Shown: piece by piece, positions 33,260 to 45,378 of the stretch
Position numbering within the stretch: position 1 is the first letter of the stretch
How the letters are laid out: each line of letters starts with the position of its first letter
Assembly (NCBI GenBank): GCA_026874595.1
Contig: CM049322.1
Location: 31,993,340 to 32,057,339, forward strand
Reading direction: 5' to 3'
DNA from: Sipunculus nudus
Lineage: Eukaryota; Annelida; Sipuncula; Golfingiida; Sipunculidae
DNA: 64,000 nucleotides
Notes under the pieces: generated by a model
Databases searched by the model: none
What the model was told of the DNA's origin: nothing
Seen by the model: the letters and a program-made list of their open reading frames with translations, nothing else
Made by a program: the position numbers and the translations under genes

Positions 33260-33325
33260 CTGCATTTTGCCCCTTCACTTTTGTATTCTCGTACAGCCCT
33301 GGTGTTGCCAAACTTTCATATTCCC
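33260..33325 (-). CDS. Cytoplasmic-tail exon 3 of a membrane receptor
   Basis: 66 nt between acceptor AACTTAG and donor GTAAAT, phase 1 at both ends and open. Encodes EYESLATPGLYENTKVKG, with two tyrosines in YESL and YENT contexts nine residues apart. YESL fits YxxL; YENT does not fit YxxL/I, so this is at best half of an ITAM-like motif. YENT could be an SH2-docking site of the YxN type. Continues the frame from the exon at 33572-33631. Confidence 0.62.
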
Positions 33326-33571
33326 CTAAGTTTATAAAATTATTCTACACAAATGTTTTTTTAACAGTATTCATTGGAATTTATATTTGAGAAAAAAATA
33401 GTGGAAAATAGCTGTAATTAGATGTAATTAAGCGTTTACCGAGTCATAAACAATGTCTTTATTATATTATTTGGTATGATTATTACGGTATACTAATATG
33501 ATCAAAATGAAAGTATAGCACAAGGAAACCCATTCTCAAAATTCAAAATAAAAGAAAAAAAATGAAACTAC

Positions 33572-33631
33572 CTGTCGGAGTACTGGTGTTCTTGTGCGCT
33601 GTAGGTCGCTCATGTGCTGTTTGATTTTCCA
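33572..33631 (-). CDS. Cytoplasmic-tail exon 2 of a membrane receptor
   Basis: 60 nt between acceptor CGTCTTCAG and donor GTAGTT, phase 1-1, open. Encodes a polar Thr/Pro-rich stretch (ENQTAHERPTAHKNTSTPT). No domain. Support comes from phase agreement with its neighbours. Confidence 0.55.
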
Positions 33632-34871
33632 CTGAAGACGATATAGACGATATGTATTAAGCAGTACCTTCATTTTACTTATGTATCTAATGCAAAACTA
33701 TCATACACAATAGAAGCGAACCCTGCATAAAAGTACCGAGGTATGCTGCATCCTCAGTATTCTGATGTTTAGGATGGCATTTGAGCTATCAATATTATAA
33801 TCTAAATAATATTATTTCTAAATTGTTATTTTGCCAAATAACCTAGTCTACCAAAGTCTTTTTTTATATTGCCTCTTATAGACATACCATGTGTAGACGA
33901 ATGCTTGTTTTCCTTGTTCTTGTCTTGTATTACGTTACAGTGCTTGTCAACCATATCTGCAACCAGTACATATTTTATACATTAGTTCCATTTCCTTTCT
34001 ACAGCCACGTTCGAAATTCATTGGCCAGTAAAAAGACTTTGCTTCTTTCTAATATAGAAAGTATAATTTCAAATATACTTTACAATTTCATGGGATCATG
34101 ATAGAGCAGCAATTAATTTATTTCTTTAGCATAAAATGTTAAAATATCTCATTTCAGCATTATATATATATATATATATATACATATATTTGTAAACTGC
34201 AGGATTTTTCCAGGTGCCGAAGAGCATTCGATAACATCAGTTTTTGGCATATTACCTCCACTAGGTTGCCTGCCTGTTTCTGCTTTCTTACTACAAAGAA
34301 AACAACTTCTAAACATATAATATGGTAAACAGTATATTGTATTTCATGTAAGCTTATTTATGCTTCAAACATCATTTACACTATGCAATTATAATGTTAT
34401 ATTATTCATAACTTTATTTTATAATTTGGCATTTTAAACATTAATATTTATTTTAAATGTTCATTTAAAATACTATTAACATTCAAAGTTTGACTAAAGG
34501 TTATAATAATCAAATATTACCCGTAATATACCATTAACTCGATGGTATTTATACATTTATGATATACATTTATGATATCCTAGGAAAAACCTTTTGTGTT
34601 GAAACGGTCTAAACGAATGGAGCTAAAGGCATTCTTTAAAGTTATGTCTCTAAATTAAAACACAGATCAAGTCGATAAATTATACATATTGAAAACAGGC
34701 GAAATAGCGATTTTGTTTTCAATATTTAATCAACAAAATCTAAATCGCATAGGAAAAGTAAAATTTTCTGTTATAATAATCATTCCACATAAAGTTATAT
34801 TTAAATTCATAAACAATAAATATCAAAAGATATAAAATATAAATGAGATTTAAAAGATATACTTTACTTAC
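33632..34871. other. Intron between tail exons 1 and 2
   Basis: AT-rich with a short (TA)n at 34161-34182. The + ORF at 33889-34101 is hydrophobic but has no other support. Confidence 0.45.
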
Positions 34872-34916
34872 CTGATCTTGTCTTTACAAACTGAAGTATC
34901 ATCTGGAGCAAAACAT
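34872..34916 (-). CDS. Cytoplasmic-tail exon 1 of a membrane receptor
   Basis: 45 nt between acceptor CATTAAAG and a consensus donor CAG|GTAAGT, phase 1-1, open (VLLQMILQFVKTRS in the frame dictated by the transmembrane exon). Very short, so support comes mainly from its strong donor and phase match. Confidence 0.5.
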
Positions 34917-35061
34917 CTTTAATGAGAACGTCATATATTGCATATCTTTTAACTTAGTATGATTAGTAAAATTTCCTAGAATGTACGGTTGAAAGAAATG
35001 CATAGATGTTTGGTAATATATCATACGAAAATGAAAGTGTAAATATATGATTTATACAAAC

Positions 35062-35184
35062 CCTTCATCAGCCCTATTCTATATAGTATCAGAATGATAA
35101 TGACAAATATGACGATCGCAGATACAAAACCACCAACAAATGCCCCGGCCAGGCCTTCGCTGCAGGACGAACCTCCCATGGGGT
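35062..35184 (-). CDS. Transmembrane exon of a single-pass receptor
   Basis: 123 nt between acceptor ACTTCATAG and a weaker donor GTTTGT, phase 1-1. After a short extracellular linker (DPMGGSSCSEG) it encodes a hydrophobic helix (LAGAFVGGFVSAIVIFVIII then LILYR) with small-residue GxxxG-like spacing, ending in basic and polar residues. This is a single-pass type I membrane anchor. With the three following phase-1 exons it forms one coherent chain on the minus strand. The extracellular part should lie at higher coordinates; the decayed Ig-like stretch at 35.8-36.0 kb is the only candidate seen. Confidence 0.72.
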
Positions 35185-35810
35185 CTATGAAGTAATACAA
35201 CAGAACATTGTCAGAAATTAATTGTAGGAAAAAAGTGTCTTACATGGCGTTATTCTCCTGTTAAAATTATTAATTCGTGTACAAACGAAACGTATTTGCT
35301 CAAACACGATACAAACATAAAAACCATGCGATACATGACACCGTACAGATAGGTAAATGTATATTACCAAATTTTTTTTTGTTTTCATATGTTTATTTTA
35401 TGTATAATGATCCATTTTACATGAATACGGTTCTCTTGCCAATAGACCTAAGCACTGACAAGTCATCATTATCATCTTTACCGGTCAGAATGTCAGGTCA
35501 TTTAAATAAATCCCGAAAAATATTTCAAATAGGTTCACGACTGAGCAGTTTATCAATAGAGCTGAAAACAAATGAAAGCATGGAACAGGTACAAGACCAT
35601 AATACAACTACTTTAACCAAATTGAATATTTAGAGAAACTAAAACACATCAGGGATATACAAGTCTTGTTTAAGATATAATATGTCAGTTTCCCTAGTCT
35701 TATTTCCTCCATCCGAATGCTGTGAAATTGTTTAAACCACCGCAAATTGTTGTCGATGCAGACACTGACTCGAGACCTTCAGCAAAACTGAAAAGCCAAT
35801 GGCACAGATC
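35185..35810. other. Intron or flank upstream of the transmembrane exon
   Basis: No exon supported. The + ORF at 35277-35633 lacks domain features. Confidence 0.35.
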
Positions 35811-35814
35811 ATCC

Positions 35815-36005
35815 CGTTAACCGAGAAGACACTGGCACATACCACCCAGTAAACCTGGGAGAAACTGGCAGTAGGCCGTCCATTTAATATTTATATTGAC
35901 CATAGATCATCTTGTGGACTAGGAAGACAGGCTCACTGACTGTGGTCCAATTGATCGTCAGCAGACATTCAGTACTCATCCACACGTTTATGAAGCACCA
36001 CCTTT
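35815..36005 (-). pseudogene. Decayed Ig-like exon, uncertain
   Basis: Minus-strand translation starts with ECLLTINWTTVSEPVFLVHK, reminiscent of the first strands of an Ig-like V domain in molluscan receptors, then meets stops within about 25 codons. If real, it is the extracellular exon of the receptor whose membrane exon lies at 35 kb, and it is broken. It may also be a chance resemblance. Confidence 0.25.
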
Positions 36006-37662
36006 GATAGTAGAATAATCATATGCAAACCTTTTCAAAGCTGACTTATGAGAAGACACATTTTGGTCCTTTGATCATAATTATAGAGCTGTTTATTCCT
36101 GTTATGTTCTACAAAAATGCATGAACCAACTTTAGCTGATTAAAAAAACGAGGTCACAAAAGTCAAAGTATCATTACATATTGTCTTTCCATGTAAATAT
36201 GGCTCCATGTCATTTCAAATAGATCCTCTTATGGACTGGCCTTTGAAACTAATTTTTCTCTATCATTATATTATAATTTCCTATTTCTTATCATATGTTT
36301 TCAGTCTTTAAGTACAACTACAATGAAAAAGAAATAAGATATGAATATAAAAGACGATTTATCAAGTTAACACAGGGTTAACTTTTTTTTAACTGCATGG
36401 ACTGTTGATCATGATTTTAGCTTAAAACTACTTAGTTTTTAACACAATTGATAAACAATAAATACACAGAAATTGCGATTTCCAACTTATCAAATCAACA
36501 TAGTCTCCAAGTTTAAAAACTCAGATCAAACTTTTTACTCCATAAATATTATGTACAATAGGCTAATAAGACCTCTTTGAGGTTGTGCTTGTTAGAGCAG
36601 ACGTACATTAGCAACTGTCCTGGATTGTACAATGCTGACCAATTTTACTAACTGCTTCATGGTGCAAATTAGCAACATCTGGATACTCATATATTGCTAA
36701 TTCTTCCAGAAAACTACTGTAGACAAAAACTCTGAAGTATACAAACACAAAAGATGTATTACATAAGATATCGGGTGTGTTCACATCTCACCTATATGGA
36801 CCCGTTATGTACAAACTGAGGCACTGCATACCTAACATTGGATCATATATCAGCTGAGCATTTTTAGGATAATGTCAGATGTGCTGTTGCCTTAACCTCA
36901 GTGAAATTACAATACAAGATACTCCAGTATCAATTTCTGTACAACACATGTATATGCCAGACCATACTACAGAAATACTGTTTAAGAGGAATGGACATGA
37001 TAGAAAGTTCCCTGCCACAGCATTATGCATGATTATAACCTTCACACACACACAATTAACTGAAAACATCAACGTCAATAAGAAGAGCAGTGTTGAGGTA
37101 TAAAGCTTACCAGAATAGGAGACCTTTGTAAAAATAAAGCTTCAAGTCGAACAATTGAAGAATACAACTTCATTACATGATTTAACCTATCCCTTCTTAT
37201 ATCCCACCCAAAAAATACATTAAATTCTACTAAATGATTTTAAATTTTAGGTGGTAATCAATATGAAAAATTTTACTTTTTGAATATATATTTTCTGGAA
37301 AAGTAGCCTAGAAAATAAGCAATTTTCTTTTTTTTTAATCAAGATAACCCTCATTGAAGAAGAAATTTTGAACACAATGGTTTTTTAATTTGTGTAACTG
37401 CCTCTTTTTTCTACACTCATGGGAATAAATCATGAAATAGTCATTAATAAAAACATTATCATTGTTCCGTTCGTTTTATATTTTGTTAACTGTATCAGAC
37501 ACCCTTTTATAAATTTACTTCGACCTGAAATGCCATACACTGTCAAATGCAAAAGCCCCAAATTTTTAACAACAAAGTGTTCATCTCCTATATGTAAGAC
37601 TAAATGTCAGGCTTTAAATCTTTGCTTCAGACTCTGTGAACTCTGGATCTCCAGTCTGTTTA
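36006..37662. other. Non-coding stretch
   Basis: Nothing I can support. Around 36880-36960 the minus strand has a short string (SCIVISLRLRQQH) weakly like the end of the phosphatase fragment at 37.7 kb. Confidence 0.35.
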
Positions 37663-37907
37663 CGCCTTGTGCTGTTGCAGAAACTTGAATCGTACAATAA
37701 TGCAGGTCATAGTGTCATATCCGGTGCTTTCTCCAGTTGTGTCAGGCGCCAGGCAAAAATCAAACATCTCTTCACAAATAGTTGAAAGTTTCTCCATTGC
37801 TGCGTCTCTACTTTCTTTTACAAACTGTACAACATGTTGGCTTGTCATCACATTACAGATGCCATCACAAGCCAGAACCATGAACTAATCCTCCTCCCCG
37901 AGCGTGA
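37663..37907 (-). pseudogene. PPM1G-like protein phosphatase, C-terminal fragment with a stop
   Basis: Minus strand. After an acceptor-like CCTTTTTAG it reads ITLGEED, stop (TAG at 37885-37887), then FMVLACDGICNVMTSQ, a helical stretch, CLAPDTTGESTGYDTMTC and IIVRFKFLQQHK before a stop. The order ACDGxxN...LAPDTxGxGxxxDxMTC is the metal-binding end of the PP2C catalytic domain as in PPM1G. The Trp usually following DGI is Cys, and the GCDN segment reads GYDT, but the metal-binding Asp residues (ACDG and the D before MTC) remain. The internal TAG and these changes argue for a pseudogene fragment. Other exons were not found. Whether it is a retrocopy or a genomic duplicate is unclear, although the acceptor suggests the latter. 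Confidence 0.72.
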
Positions 37908-38239
37908 TGCACTAAAAAGGTAACACTTTCTAAATTTTAAATATCCTACCATGTATATGTATAAATATTATGGTAAGGTGCATTCATATTGCTTTGTTCT
38001 GTGTTTAGGGGTGTAGTGTAGTATAGTTTCTTTGTCTTCTCGCTTTGAGCAACAGCCACCTGAACGTAAAGAAGGCTGAATAAGTCCATCCTGGTGATAA
38101 ATAGCTTCTACTAAGTCAAGACTGTCACAGTGCCTCCCAGTGGCTCAACACGGATACTGCTTACCCAGCGGGCCCAGGCTAAACTGTGAATGATCTAAGG
38201 GAAACAAATCTGGCAGAAATATCGGTGTGGAGTCCCGTG

Positions 38240-39613
38240 GGCGGGTCCTTGTTTACATTCTGTCAAGGTTCCGGCAACTCCTGCAGTCTTATTTATCTCC
38301 AGCCGTCTTGACCACGCCTTGCCTTAGGATCCAGATGTATCAGTAACAGAGAGTGCGGAAAGTGCTGCGCAAGCTCTCCTCACTTTAAACTAAGTCATGC
38401 GATAAGTGGTGTTGTATTAAGCAGTAGTTTAAGTTCATCTGAAGACCTGAGGCGATGGGGGAGCGACGACGCAGTAAGTTTGGATACACTGGAAGCTGCA
38501 GCCTTGACCATGTACACAGGCGGCTCAGTGCTGTTGGTCATCTTTCACTGACCGAAGCAGCAGCGGAACCCGGCAACCCACTGAGTGACTGAGCAGCCCT
38601 CTTCAGGAATGCACTGCTCACCTCCATGGTATGGGGAAGGGGCTAGAAAATGTGCCCCGAACATTGCCTACTTCATTTCACCCTGGTCAGTATACAGCGG
38701 CTAGCGCGAATCCGTACAATGGTCGAAAGCAAGTGAATAGGAGAAATGTAACATCACTTACCCTTGAATATTAGAACGTGCGTACCGTCCTAGCCAACCC
38801 AAATGCAGACAGACCTGGCTGGCGAACTGCTCTTGTAGCATGCGAACTGGGTCGCTACAATATTGACATCGCAGCCCTACATGAAACCCGCCTGGCGGAG
38901 GAAGGACAACTCACCGAGAAGGAAGAAGTGTTGATGACAACTTGAATCAGGAGTCGGTTTCACCATCAAGACCAAACTGATCTGCAATCTGACTGGCCTA
39001 CCCAAAGGCATCAATGATCGCCTCATGACGCTACAACGGCCAGTAGGGAAGGACAAGAAGACGACACCGATTAGCTCATAGGTCCCGTGTATAACAAATC
39101 CAGACATCACCAAGGACCAATTCTACCAAGAACATATCTCTTTCATCCCATCCATACCCAAGGGCAACACACTCGTCATCCTCGGCGAATTCAATGCCAG
39201 AGTTAGAACAGATCACCGGGCCTGGGAGGGAATCATTGGCATCTCCTTAATGAATGTACCACCCAGGACCTCCTGATATCAAACACTGTATTTCATCAAC
39301 CGAATCATAGCAAGGCCAAATGGAAGCGTCTTTGATCGAAACACTTGCATTTGATCGGTTATATTATTACAGGAAACCAGTCAGACAGGATGTTAAAATC
39401 CCAAAGGCTATGGTTTGTACTGAATGTAGTACAGATCACAGACTTTTCATCTGCAAGCTTAACTTTAACATTCAAGCTAAACTTAGGCCTCAGTTTAAGA
39501 AGACACTGAAGCGCGTCGATGTCTCCAAGTTGAAAGTGGACAAGACTATCTTTCTCCTCGTTACTTACCACAATAGGGAGCTACGCTTTGACAAGATGGA
39601 TGTTGGTCTATAA
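38240..39613 (+). mobile_element. RTE-type non-LTR retrotransposon, 5' UTR and endonuclease, degenerate
   Basis: From about 38760 the + strand encodes, with frameshifts, NVRTVLANPNADRPGWRTAL-like sequence, CELGRYNIDIAALHETRLAE, GVGFTIKTKL, ILGEFNARV and DHRAWEGIIG, then from 39320 VRQDVKIPKAM...STDHRLFICKL. These are successive motifs of the APE-type endonuclease (N, E, D/N and final H in TDHRL) of RTE-like elements. The upstream 500 bases resemble the 5' region of the same family by layout. It is interrupted by stops (for example at 38943) and lacks about half the endonuclease core. The RT is missing, so this copy is dead and truncated. Confidence 0.78.
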
Positions 39614-40119
39614 TATATAATCTTTTTCCAAATATCATAGGTGAGGTAGCAGGCTGTTATCAACATCATATTAATATTGACTATTCTACTGCAATGTGAT
39701 TTTCAGATGTAAGTGTCACTACCTATGCTGATTAACTTGTGCAAGTAAAAATAAATTTTGTAAGAAAAAGACCAATAATTATTTTTTTTTCGAAACAAAG
39801 AATAATTTCTTAGTGAAAGGGAAATAAAAAAGGCATAAATTAAATGAAATAATTGTAAAACAAATCCGTACAGAAACATTCAAACGGGTTATTGGCAAAA
39901 CATCCCAACTACAACTGCCGGACCATGAAGACGGCTCATTGAGAAAGCAGCTAACTGGCTTGCAAAAGTGAATAACCTTTCCGCTTTGGGAGATATCATG
40001 CGGCTTATTAGTAAGTAAGAGAAGAAAGAAATAAGAATGGCATATAAAGACACAGAATAGTAAAATACAAAGATTCCGGGGGGGGGGATAGAATGACAAA
40101 ATAGATAGACAGATGGCAC

Positions 40120-40159
<40 letters not shown>

Positions 40160-40740
40160 GCATGAAAAATACAAAACGATAATGGAGATGGACACTCAAA
40201 GAAGTAGATAGATATAAAGAGTTGTTTGCTGAGTGGTGCTGGACAGATGAAAAGCATAGAAAAGTATAGCAAGACGTTTACCGATATATAACCAAGATGA
40301 GCAATAAAATATCGATACTGACAGAGGGGTACGTAAGGTGGAGAGATATAAAAATAACCTCCGATGGTATCATATATGTTTTTCATCATTCACATCTATA
40401 TTTGCTACATAATGTTCTTCCATCGCTTTGCAAAGATGGCTTTGATAATCAAGGTTTTAAAATTGATCTAATAATGTGTGTCCAGAGATTGAATTGTCAT
40501 GTCATTCCGGGCAAGAAAAACCTACTCACACGTGGACACTTGTGATCGATGGCTGTCGTTGAGACCAATGCCATCCTCGCCTAGCGGACCTCACGTTTCC
40601 TTCTGGACTCCGCTAGTCATGCGATCTCAGCATCTTCTGCACCTCTGTTTGCAGCTACACGCCACGCTATTCAACCATGCGATAGACTTTCCCACATATC
40701 TGTGTCGATGGATTTTTTTTTTTCAGTGATGATTTTAGAC
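39614..40740. other. Sequence between two RTE remnants, with an (AG)n tract
   Basis: Contains (GA)n at 40122-40154. The overlapping minus ORFs here are Ser/Leu/Pro/Phe-rich translations of purine-rich DNA and are not genes. Confidence 0.45.
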
Positions 40741-40905
40741 TGTTCTTGTAGGGCCTCGTCTGACCTCCGATGCGGCAAACATGACCAGCCCAACGAACCT
40801 GGGATCGATGCAAGATAGTGTAGATTGATAGGAAGTTATAGGACCTTAATGTCTAGAACTTTGTCTTGCCATCTAATGTTCATCTGTCTTCTGAGGAAGT
40901 CAGAT
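40741..40905 (-). mobile_element. RTE-type RT, 3' terminal fragment
   Basis: Minus strand reads RQMNIRWQDKVLDIKVL, then HYLASIPGSLGWAGHVCRIG with frame breaks. This is the conserved tail of RTE RT ORFs (RWQDKV ... RWAGHV). It continues the fragment at 42545-43580 after an inserted 1.64 kb. Confidence 0.72.
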
Positions 40906-42545
40906 GAAAGTGATTCAGTTTTAAGCTCATCTGACTGTAAGTCATCTGAGCTATAGCGATCACTCTTTGTCCGTCCGGCCATGCGGCCGTCTGTCCATTA
41001 ACAAGGCACAAATCGTAACCACTGGACCTTGAGAGAGAGGTTCATGAAAAATCTTCTTGGAACCTGGAATTAGGTCTATGTTACCCTTATTCGTCAAGCC
41101 ATGGGGCTCCGAAGTACCCCCCCCCCCCCCCAGAATAGTGAAAACTTTGATACAAAAGCTCATGTATCTGAACAATTAATGATTTTATCACTATCATTCT
41201 TTGCAAGGACATTGATCATGGACTATTTTATCAGTTTCTGCAGACTGGTGACGCCATCTAGACTTTTTTTTATTTTTTTACTTCTTTTTTCTATGTTTTT
41301 GAGATCCTTTAAATACGTGGTCATCTCTAAACAGGACACATATTGTTAGACTGGACTTAGAATCTTGTAATCTTTACAGGTAGGAAGCCCATGAAAAAGT
41401 CTCCTTGGAAACCTGGAATTAGGACTCTGTCACCAATATTGTCCGAGCTATGGGGCTCAGAAGTACTCCACCCCCCAGAATAACTAAAAATTTGATACAA
41501 AAGCTCTAGTATCTGAACAACTAATGCATTGATTGGAATGATTATTTGCACATATGCACCATGGAGTTTTTCCTCAGTTCCTGCAGACTGGTGGCGCAAC
41601 CTGGACTTTCTCGAAATTTTACGCATTTTTATCTTTATTTTTGAGACCTTCAGAGATGTGGTTGTCTGTTTATAGGGCACCAATCATAACCATTTGACCT
41701 GGAATCTTCCTTCTTGACATCCCAGGAGGTCCGTTAACAAATTTCCATCGAAACCTGAAATATTGTCTCTGTCATCCATATTGCCCTAGGTATGGGGCTC
41801 AGAAGTACCCCCCAGAATAACTAAAAATTTGATACAACAGCTCTAGTATCTAAACAACTTGTGCATTGATCGGCATGATTCTTAGCATGCATATGCATCA
41901 TGGAGTGCTTCCTCAGTTTATGCAGACTGGTGGCGCCACTTGGACTTTAAAAAAAATAAACACATTTTCTCTCCCTATTATTGGAAACTTGAAATTAGGT
42001 CTCTTTTACCTATATTCTCTGAGCTATGGGGCTCATAAACACCCCCAATATAATCAACAATTTTATACAAAAGCAGGGCGCAAATCATAACCATTGGCCT
42101 GAAATCTTCAAACATTAAATCCAGGGAGGTCCATGAAAAGTCTCCTTGGAAACGTGAAATAAGGTCTCTGTACCCATATATTCTGAGCTATGGGGTTTAT
42201 AAACACCCCTCAGAATAATTGAAAATTTTTTACCAAAGTAAGGCACAAATCATAGCCATTTGGCCCAGAATCTTCTTACTTGATATCCTGAGAGTTCCTC
42301 AAAAGATCTCCCCAGAAACCTGAAATTCGGTCACTGTGGCCTATATTCTCAGAGTTTTGGGGTATGTTTGAGCATTCCAGAAATAATGCAAAATACACAC
42401 AAATTGCCAGATTCCTCGGGAAAGGCTGGTTGGATTGTCATCAAATTTGTTGTGCTTATGGGTGTTGATGAACTAAAGCTAAGATGCATGAACAATGTTA
42501 CCACCTACATTATCTTAATTAGTTGCCTGTGCAAGGACATATTGT
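40906..42545. repeat. Internally repetitive element inserted in the RTE remnant
   Basis: A phrase 'cttggaaacctgaaattagg-ctctgt-accatatt-tctgagctatggggctca-aa-taccccccagaataa' recurs near 41043, 41391, 41750, 41983, 42132 and 42299, degenerating rightward. A second phrase, 'cagactggtggcgccac-tggac', recurs at about 41239, 41584 and 41926. It begins near 'tcatctgactgtaagtcatctgagctatag' and ends near 'acccttaggtcacttgtt'. No coding capacity. A related copy lies at about 57885-58170. Confidence 0.72.
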
Positions 42546-43580
42546 CAACATGTCAATTGGCTGAGCGTCATGACCCTTAGGTCACTTGTTTCGACATGTC
42601 TTGCATAGACAGTGCATGTCTCGCAGCCAAACAACAGGAAAGTAATAACTACTGCCTGGTAGACCTGCAACGTCGTTTCAAGATAGATGCCTCTACGCTC
42701 CTGGACGTTTGGTGTGAGTCTACCAAACACAATGCTGGGCTTTTCTACTCTGCTGTGGACCTCCTTATCTATGTGTGCTTTTTTTTGACAAAATATTCCT
42801 AAGACATGTGAATTTGTCTACCACCTTCAGAATTGGTCCATGCACAATAATGGAGAGTTCATCGTATTGCTATCCTGGTGCTGGTTGGTACATCACCTTA
42901 GTCTTCCTTATGCTAATGGTGAACACGCAGATGTCACATGCAAGGGAAAACCAGTCCATGTAGTGTTGCATGTCTGATTCTGAAGATGCATTCATTGCGC
43001 AGTCGTCAGCAAAGTGCAGGTCACAGATAATGGTTGTCCATTCATGACAGCATGCAATCTTCTGTGATTGAGGAGTTTCCTATCTGTGCGCTATATAATA
43101 CCGATTCCAGGACCCTCCTTGTTAAAAGCGTCCATTAGCATGCTAAACAGTAGTTGAGCTAAAACGCAGCTTTGTTTTACGGCGTAGCTTGCTCGGAGGT
43201 CGGATGGAGTCTCACCGCTATCATGCCATCGTAAAACCTACGGACGAGGGTGAAGGTCAGTACATATAAACTTGCCCGTGATCTTCCAGAGTCCGTCACG
43301 GCTGACATTGTCAAATCCCTTTGTTAGGTCGACATTTCTCTAGGACTTGACGAGCGGAAAAGATCATATCAACGGTACCACGACCCGCAAGAACTCTCTG
43401 GTAGAAGACCCTCTTCCATGTATTGAATGAGGCGAATGAGGAGCATTCTAGCAAGGATCTTTCCAGCAATGCTGGCTAAAGAAATTGTCAGACCTCTTTG
43501 TGTTTCCTTTGTGCGTGTATAGGTCGACAATGAAAGCGTTTTTGAATTTCATCAAAATACGTCAATACAGTTTTGACTAA
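42546..43580 (-). mobile_element. RTE-type reverse transcriptase remnant
   Basis: Minus strand, reading downward from 43.58 kb with frame breaks: ETQRGLTISLASIAGKILAR, RGRGTVDMIFSARQVLEKCR, NKGFDNVSRDGLWKI, SDLRASYAVKQSCVLAQLLF, then GRLTPNVQERRGIYLETTLQVYQAVVITFLLFGCETCTVYARHV (42545-42730, here split by the reader). These match RT blocks 2-5 and the downstream region of RTE-like elements. The YxDD block is not recognisable in the degenerate 42780-43080 part. Oriented opposite to the endonuclease fragment at 38-39.6 kb, so it is a separate insertion. Confidence 0.78.
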
Positions 43581-45333
43581 TGTTGCTAACACACGAACAA
43601 ACAAATCAACGCCCACAAAAACATGACCCCTGCCGCCTTGCTGGAGGTAATAACCAGGTCAAGTCGAATATATTTGCACACTAATGCTAAGATTTTTTTT
43701 TATGTACGGAATTCGGGCTGCTGAATGCATATAAAATCGGTCCGAGTGTTAAGAAATAAAGAAGGTCAGATTCCTCATGCGCGGATCCGGCATGCGAAAT
43801 GCGTATCCCACAAAACAATTGCTAAATTTTTTAAGTTTCCGAATTGTATCCATATTGGCTGACACCTGGACGTAGCAGGTGACAATATGGCCATATTTGG
43901 AGTGCGAGTCTTGACGTCACAGAGGACTATGCTTTTTCCCTGAAAAGTGTCAGTAAATCAACGTATAGCCGTATAGCAAATGGGCATGGTTGGAAATTGT
44001 TCATTGTTATATAGTCCTTAGCCCTGTTGCAGTAAGAAGGTAATTGACTTAAGGCAACCCCTGCTCCCCCCTCCCCCCCCCCCCACCCCACGGGAGATAT
44101 GCCAAAATACCCGACTTGGACTAGCCCATTTTTTAAGTCTGTTGGAGTACTCTGCTTCAGTGTAGACCGGCTTAATTCCTGAAAATCCCCTTTTTCAAGT
44201 CACCTTTGGTGGACAAATGACACCTTTCAAATGCACGTAGCGTTTAAAATCTACTTTTTTTATTGTCGAGTATATACAGTTATTATCATATTCTTTCAAA
44301 TGTGTTTTGAACATTTTCTTACAATTAAAAGAGTCAATAAATGGTTGTAACGAGACAGAAAGGTACAAAAACACAATTAGGACAATGCACGTCACATGTG
44401 ATACAGCCAGTCATTCAACATACTATATAGCCTATAACTAGAAATAAGTGAAGCAACGGACACTTCTTAAGTTTAGTAAAAGTACATAAATTTTAACATG
44501 ACATGTTCAAATTATTTCTTTTAATGTCCGTATAACTTGTGGTAGTGGATGTCAAGTTCTGACTTTAAACTTGTAAGAACTTGTTGTGCATGGTGATATT
44601 ATAGTAATCCATGGTAATCAATGGATTATATATTTCCAAGTAAGTCTGCAATTCTGCTTCATTTAACGAATACTTATTTAAAGCACAGCAGTTTCTTTTC
44701 AGGTACAAACTATTTGTCTTACTGGTTACAAATAGACTTCTTCCTATTCTATGAATACAGGTACACATGCATTTCCTCCCATTACGAGTAGCCTTGTAAC
44801 GTGCAGACGTAGCATGAACTGTAAAATTTAAAAGTAAAGCAAAACACTGTTTCGTTCGGATTCACGCCACTGCATTGTCAAGTACTCTATACAAGTCTTC
44901 CCCTTTGCTCATTAATATCAGTTTCTTCAGCAGCAACGTGTTAGTCTGCAGATAGTTTCGGGTTTACCCGTTTATTAGCCGTCTATCTTTTATTCCTGAT
45001 ATATACCTCACCCGGTATGGCCTCAACGTGGAGTTTTTTTTTTTAAATGAGAAATTGTTTCCTAGTTGATCTAAAATATGTTATAAACATTGCAAGTATT
45101 TCGATATCGGTATGTTCCATTCTCGCAAAACACAAATCTCTGGTCCGCGCTGTCTTATCACCCTAAAGACTTCAATGCGAGGGGTCGTTTACCTGTTCAT
45201 GTTATATGAAATATTTGGCCTACATTTTAAAGTATTATTACATAATAGTATTATCAAAGTTCAGATTATATTAATCATAATAATCATATATAAACCTTAT
45301 TTTTCTCAATATATATTGATCAAATTTTAATTT
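43581..45333. other. Non-coding stretch
   Basis: C-rich run near 44066-44095. No exon supported. Minus ORFs at 44195-44395 and 44565-44768 lack domains and splice context. Confidence 0.35.
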
Positions 45334-45378
45334 ATATATAAATTTATATATTTATATATTTATATATTTATATATCTA
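45334..45378. repeat. (TTTATATA)n-like short repeat
   Basis: About five units of an 8-10-base AT repeat. Confidence 0.8.

Noticed and set aside
36875-37078. Second PPM1G end fragment
   Set aside because: Only a short, weak resemblance (SCIVISLRLRQQH). Not enough to annotate.
39779-40389. Ser/Leu-rich hydrophobic minus ORFs, and similar ones at 57515-57876
   Set aside because: Antisense of GA-rich tracts. No domain.
38240-43580. Single RTE insertion with twin-priming inversion
   Set aside because: The endonuclease part is on + and ends toward the 3' end of the minus-strand RT part. Twin priming would place the inverted 5' part on the other side. Two independent remnants fit better.
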